Shown in pieces: positions 23,405-26,745 of a stretch of DNA of 26,745 nucleotides. The notes beneath the pieces were generated by a model. The model worked only from the letters and a program-made list of their open reading frames with translations. It had not been told where the DNA came from and ran no database searches. The stretch is from Hungatella sp. UBA3048 (GTDB lineage Bacteria > Bacillota > Clostridia > Lachnospirales > Lachnospiraceae), in the NCBI GenBank assembly GCA_002367105.1, contig DFCS01000026.1, forward strand, positions 125,823 through 152,567. Direction: 5' to 3'. Each line of letters opens with the position of its first letter. Position 1 is the stretch's first letter. A program made the translations under genes and the position numbers.

Positions 23405-25323
23405 TGAAAATTTCAGATCTGTTAAAAAAAGAAAGCATTGGACTGGGAGTAAAGGTTACCAGCAAGGAAGAAGCCATCGACAGGCTGGTCGGCTTAATGG
23501 AAGCTGGGGGAAGGCTTAAGGATAAGGCCGGATATAAGGAAGGGATTCTTGCAAGGGAGGCCCTTGGAAGTACGGCGGTAGGTGACGGAATCGCCATTCC
23601 CCATGCAAAGGTGGCGGCTGTGAAGGAGCCGGGCCTTTCTGCGATCGTAGTGCCGGAAGGTGTGGATTATGAGGCTTTTGACGGTTCCCTTGCTCATTTG
23701 ATCTTCATGATCGCAGCACCTGAGGGAGAAGCGGATGTTCACCTAGAGGCGCTATCCAGGCTTTCCACCCTACTTATGGACCCGGATTTTAAGAGCGATT
23801 TAATAAAGGCTCAGTCAAAGGAAGAATTTTTACAGCTCATTGACGATAAAGAGTCAGAACGATATCAGAAGAAGGAAGTAAAAGCGGAACCGGCAGCAAA
23901 GGTTCCCAGTGGATATCGGGTTCTGGCAGTGACTGCATGTCCCACTGGAATTGCCCATACCTTTATGGCAGCAGAGAACTTAGAGCAGCAGGGGAAGAAG
24001 CTTGGGATTCCCCTTAAGGCGGAAACCAACGGAGCAGAAGGAGTAGGAAATGCCCTGACAAAGGCGGAGATTGCCGCAGCAGACGGAATTATCATAGCAG
24101 CGGATAAGAAGGTGGATATGGCCCGCTTTGACGGAAAGAGGGTGGTCGTGGCCACTGTAACAGAAGGCATCCAAAAGGGAGAAGAACTGGTCAAACGGGC
24201 AGTCAGCCCGGAAACTCCTGTTTACCATCATTCCGGTTCTGCTGCCTCTTTGGAAAGCGGAGATCAGGAGAATGTAGGCCGCTCCATCTATAAACATTTG
24301 ATGAACGGCGTTTCCCACATGCTTCCTTTCGTGATCGGCGGAGGTATTTTGATTGCCCTGGCGTTCCTGTTTGATGATTATTCCATTGATCCTTCTAATT
24401 TTGGAAAGAACACACCTCTGGCTGCTTATTTAAAAACCATTGGGGAACAGGCCTTTGGAATGATGCTTCCGGTTCTGGCAGGGTATATTGCCATGAGCAT
24501 TGCAGACCGTCCCGGTCTGGCTGTGGGATTTGTCGGCGGGCTGATTGCTAAAATGGGTTCTACGTTTGCAAACCCGGCTGGAGGAAGTGTAAACTCAGGC
24601 TTTCTTGGAGCCTTGTTAGCCGGTTTTATCGGCGGATACATTGTAATCATGCTTAAGAAGGCGTTTGGCAAGCTTCCTAAGTCCCTGGAAGGAATCAAAC
24701 CTGTTCTTTTGTATCCTTTAATCGGCATTTTCCTTGTGGCCGTGGCAACGACCTTTATCAATCCTTTTGTAGGTGCTATTAACGACGGACTTACGGGCCT
24801 TTTAAACGGAATGGGCGGCACCAGCAAGATCATCCTTGGGGTCGTCGTGGGAGGCATGATGTCCGTCGATATGGGCGGTCCTGTGAATAAAGCTGCTTAT
24901 GTGTTTGGTACGGCTCAGCTGGCGGAAGGCAATTTTGATATAATGGCGGCTGTTATGGCTGGCGGTATGGTTCCGCCAATTGCCGTTGCTCTCTGCACCA
25001 CATTTTTCAAAAAGAAATTTACTGAGAAAGAGCGTCAGTCTGGCTTGGTCAACTATATTATGGGATTATCCTTTATTTCTGAGGGGGCCATCCCCTTTGC
25101 AGCCGCTGATCCCATCCGTGTGATTCCTTCCTGTATCATCGGTTCTGCAGTGGCAGGCGGCCTTTCCATGGCTCTTGGCTGTACCCTTCGGGCACCTCAT
25201 GGCGGGATATTTGTCCTTCCTACCATTGGAAATCCCTTGGGATACCTGTTAGCCATTGTCATTGGTTCTGCTGCAGGCTGCCTCGTAATGGCGGCATTAA
25301 AGAAGAATCTGGAAACAGATTAA
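23404..25323 (+). CDS. fruA: PTS fructose transporter subunit EIIABC
   Basis: This 639-residue fused phosphotransferase permease imports fructose as fructose 1-phosphate. Domains in order are: EIIA (about 1-145) with the phosphorylated His67 in GDGIAIPHAK; EIIB (about 160-260) with the phosphorylated Cys179 in VTACPTGIAHTF; and EIIC (about 290-635), a membrane domain containing MNGVSHMLPFVIGGGILIAL and GGPVNKAAYVFG. No HPr-like FPr domain is fused, so it relies on general HPr. ATG 23404 overlaps the fruK stop and has AAGGAGG at 23390-23396. An in-frame TTG at 23401 is less likely. It is translationally coupled to fruK. Confidence 0.95.
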   Translation: MKISDLLKKESIGLGVKVTSKEEAIDRLVGLMEAGGRLKDKAGYKEGILAREALGSTAVGDGIAIPHAKVAAVKEPGLSAIVVPEGVDYEAFDGSLAHLIFMIAAPEGEADVHLEALSRLSTLLMDPDFKSDLIKAQSKEEFLQLIDDKESERYQKKEVKAEPAAKVPSGYRVLAVTACPTGIAHTFMAAENLEQQGKKLGIPLKAETNGAEGVGNALTKAEIAAADGIIIAADKKVDMARFDGKRVVVATVTEGIQKGEELVKRAVSPETPVYHHSGSAASLESGDQENVGRSIYKHLMNGVSHMLPFVIGGGILIALAFLFDDYSIDPSNFGKNTPLAAYLKTIGEQAFGMMLPVLAGYIAMSIADRPGLAVGFVGGLIAKMGSTFANPAGGSVNSGFLGALLAGFIGGYIVIMLKKAFGKLPKSLEGIKPVLLYPLIGIFLVAVATTFINPFVGAINDGLTGLLNGMGGTSKIILGVVVGGMMSVDMGGPVNKAAYVFGTAQLAEGNFDIMAAVMAGGMVPPIAVALCTTFFKKKFTEKERQSGLVNYIMGLSFISEGAIPFAAADPIRVIPSCIIGSAVAGGLSMALGCTLRAPHGGIFVLPTIGNPLGYLLAIVIGSAAGCLVMAALKKNLETD

Positions 25324-25330
25324 GTTATTC

Positions 25331-25362
25331 AAAGCGTCCCGGCATAACGGCTGGGGCGCTTT
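25331..25362 (+). terminator. Possible terminator after fruA
   Basis: A 12-bp stem (25331-25342 with 25351-25362, two G-U pairs) ends in TTT only, so termination may be weak. Confidence 0.45.
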
Positions 25363-25390
25363 ATGCTTACAGGTGCAGGTATGGTATAGG

Positions 25391-25419
25391 TGGATTTTTA
25401 GATGATTATGTTCTATAAT
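25391..25419 (+). promoter_or_regulatory. Weak promoter candidate for the HAD phosphatase gene
   Basis: A perfect TATAAT is at 25414-25419, but the -35 at 17-nt spacing (TGGATT, 25391-25396) is poor. Read-through from fruA is an alternative. Confidence 0.3.
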
Positions 25420-25468
25420 TTAGAGAAGCAGGATAGAATCGCCCAAAGAGAACAGGAAGGAGAACAAT

Positions 25469-26122
25469 ATGTACAAATGCTGTATATTTGATCTGGACGG
25501 AACCATTATCAACACCATTCATTCCCTGGCTTACAGTATAAGCCTGACCATGGAGCATTTTGGCTATGGATCAATCGATGTGGATCACACCAAGAAGTTT
25601 GTAGGGGATGGATTTAAAAAGCTGGTGGAACGGGCCCTTATTTATTCGGGAGATGGTAAGCTGACCCATTATGAGGAAGCCCTTGCATTTTATGAGGAAA
25701 CCTTTGAGAAAAACTGCCTTTACAAGGTGGAGCCATACGAAGGGATGACAGAGTTTCTGACATTTCTTAAGGATAAGGGAATCAAGATCGGGGTTCTGAC
25801 CAACAAAGGCCATGAACGGGCCGTTGAATGCGTGGAGGCCGTTTACGGCAAAGGATTTTTTGATTTAATTACCGGCGAGGGCAATGGGGTCAAATGTAAG
25901 CCTGATCCATCAGGAGCCTTCATGACAGCAGAGTATTTTCATGCAAAGCCTTCGGAATGTCTTTATTTCGGAGATACCAATACCGATATGAAGACAGGTA
26001 TCAATGCTGGAATGGACACGGCAGCCGTAACCTGGGGTTTTCGTGAACGGGCGGAGCTGGAAGCATTTCTTCCCAGGTACATTATAAATCATCCCAATGA
26101 GATTAAGTATGTTTTTGAATAA
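25469..26122 (+). CDS. HAD-family phosphatase, phosphoglycolate phosphatase-like
   Basis: A 217-residue cytoplasmic hydrolase of the haloacid dehalogenase superfamily, subfamily I with an alpha-helical cap. Motif I is IFDLDGT (Asp8 nucleophile, Asp10), motif II is VLTNK, the motif III lysine is in CKPDP, and motif IV is YFGDTNTDMKTG. The order and cap size fit Gph/PpaX-type phosphatases. The true substrate (phosphoglycolate, pyrophosphate or a sugar phosphate) cannot be told from sequence. GGAAGGAG before ATG 25469 supports the start. It follows fruKA, so a sugar-phosphate role is possible but unproven. Confidence 0.9.
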   Translation: MYKCCIFDLDGTIINTIHSLAYSISLTMEHFGYGSIDVDHTKKFVGDGFKKLVERALIYSGDGKLTHYEEALAFYEETFEKNCLYKVEPYEGMTEFLTFLKDKGIKIGVLTNKGHERAVECVEAVYGKGFFDLITGEGNGVKCKPDPSGAFMTAEYFHAKPSECLYFGDTNTDMKTGINAGMDTAAVTWGFRERAELEAFLPRYIINHPNEIKYVFE

Positions 26123-26144
26123 AATTTCAAAATAAAGGGAAATT

Positions 26145-26177
26145 AAGGAGAGATATGAATGAGTATCTCTTCTTTTT
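26145..26177 (+). terminator. Terminator-like hairpin between the HAD and LCP genes
   Basis: AAGGAGAGATA (26145-26155) pairs with TATCTCTTCTT (26164-26174), 11 bp with one G-U pair, and TTTTT follows from 26173. The left arm contains AGGAG and is followed by an in-frame ATG (26155), so it could also hide a ribosome site. Confidence 0.55.
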
Positions 26178-26199
26178 ATTTGACAATATGGGAGGAACC

Positions 26200-26745
26200 A
26201 TGACGAAACACTTAAAATGGGGATTGATTATGATAGCGGCCGTCTGGGCCGCCTTAATTGGGACGATGCTTGGATATGCCTGGAACATCATGCATATGCC
26301 CAAAGCTCCCAAGTTACAGATGCCTCAGCTTCAAAATACAAATATAAGCATTGAGACCCAGGAAAAGATGGAGGGCTACTGGACGGTAGCGGTGTTTGGC
26401 GTGGATTCCAGGGAAGGGACCCTGGATAAAGGGACCCGGTCGGATATGCAGATGATCCTTAATGTAGATCTTGGAACAGGAGAAATACGAATTGTTTCAA
26501 TCTACCGGGACACCTATTTACGGATAGACGAGAAGGAGCGCTATGATAAGATCAATGAGGCATATTTTAAAGGAGGACCGAAACAGGCCATAGAGGCCCT
26601 AAAGGATAATCTGGATCTGACCATTGACGATTACGCGTCATTTAGCTGGAAGGCCGTTGCTGATGCCATCAATCTTCTGGGAGGGATCGATGTGGATATC
26701 AGTCATGAGGAATTCCGGGTGATTAACGGCTTTATTACGGAAACT
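26200..26745 (+). CDS. LCP (LytR-CpsA-Psr) family protein, 5' part, runs off window
   Basis: The frame is open from 26200 to the window edge, giving 182 residues without a stop. LCP enzymes attach teichoic acids or other glycopolymers from lipid carriers to peptidoglycan outside the membrane. A short basic N-terminus (TKHLKW) precedes one membrane segment (about 8-27). The LCP core then begins with VAVFGVDSREG and has TRSDMQMILNV, RIVSIYRDTYLRI, YDKINEAYFKGG and INLLGGIDVDIS, covering the Arg and Asp residues that bind the pyrophosphate lipid. GGAGG at 26191-26195 lies 4 nt before ATG 26200. An in-frame ATG 26155 with AGGAG at 26146-26150 is an alternative start adding 15 residues. Confidence 0.88.
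   Translation, partial: MTKHLKWGLIMIAAVWAALIGTMLGYAWNIMHMPKAPKLQMPQLQNTNISIETQEKMEGYWTVAVFGVDSREGTLDKGTRSDMQMILNVDLGTGEIRIVSIYRDTYLRIDEKERYDKINEAYFKGGPKQAIEALKDNLDLTIDDYASFSWKAVADAINLLGGIDVDISHEEFRVINGFITET

Noticed and set aside
26290..26310. Possible fourth copy of the TATGCCCAAAG repeat
   Set aside because: Only about 11 bases match, inside LCP coding sequence, and the rest of the unit is missing; likely chance.

Overview
The window looks like a chromosomal segment from a low-to-mid GC Gram-positive anaerobe of the Clostridia, most likely family Lachnospiraceae (Lacrimispora / Clostridium cluster XIVa type). The grounds are strong GGAGG ribosome sites, TTG starts on murA and ftsZ, a division cluster without ftsA, a split methionine synthase, and the small protein with an RDAC motif. 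I infer this from gene content and style and did no database search.

Layout. (1) 1-4848: cell envelope and division block ftsW - murA - divIB/ftsQ - ftsZ, with ftsZ behind its own sigma-A-like promoter and ending at a clear terminator. (2) 4860-6375: a tandem 52-nt-period repeat, then two co-directional uncharacterised genes (a small acidic protein and a zinc-ribbon membrane protein). (3) 6434-10534: methionine/one-carbon block metF - stand-alone MetH reactivation protein - metH lacking the reactivation domain. (4) 10542-12151: trpS behind a near-perfect promoter and a 126-nt cloverleaf-shaped inverted-repeat element, then a small RDAC-motif gene and a terminator. (5) 12281-13801: purine-type NCS2 permease. 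(6) 13843-15400: enolase with a structured leader. (7) 15722-17038: metallo-beta-lactamase-fold hydrolase and Sfp-type phosphopantetheinyl transferase, converging on (8) an EamA/DMT exporter on the minus strand, which is divergent from (9) a cyclopropane fatty acid synthase. (10) A membrane-anchored metallophosphoesterase. (11) 20939-25362: RpiR/SIS regulator, the 3' remnant of a methyl-accepting chemotaxis gene, and the fructose operon fruK-fruA with a palindromic operator candidate. (12) A HAD phosphatase, and at the right edge the 5' part of an LCP (LytR-CpsA-Psr) gene that runs off the window.

Most of the window is ordinary core metabolism. The part I consider least explained is non-coding. 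The cloverleaf element in the trpS leader has a relative cut by the left window edge just upstream of ftsW. A second, unrelated short repeat (core ACCTTTATGCCCAAAGAAC) occurs twice in tandem before the gene at 4969 and once, diverged, before metF. I saw no CRISPR array, tRNA, rRNA, insertion sequence or prophage gene.
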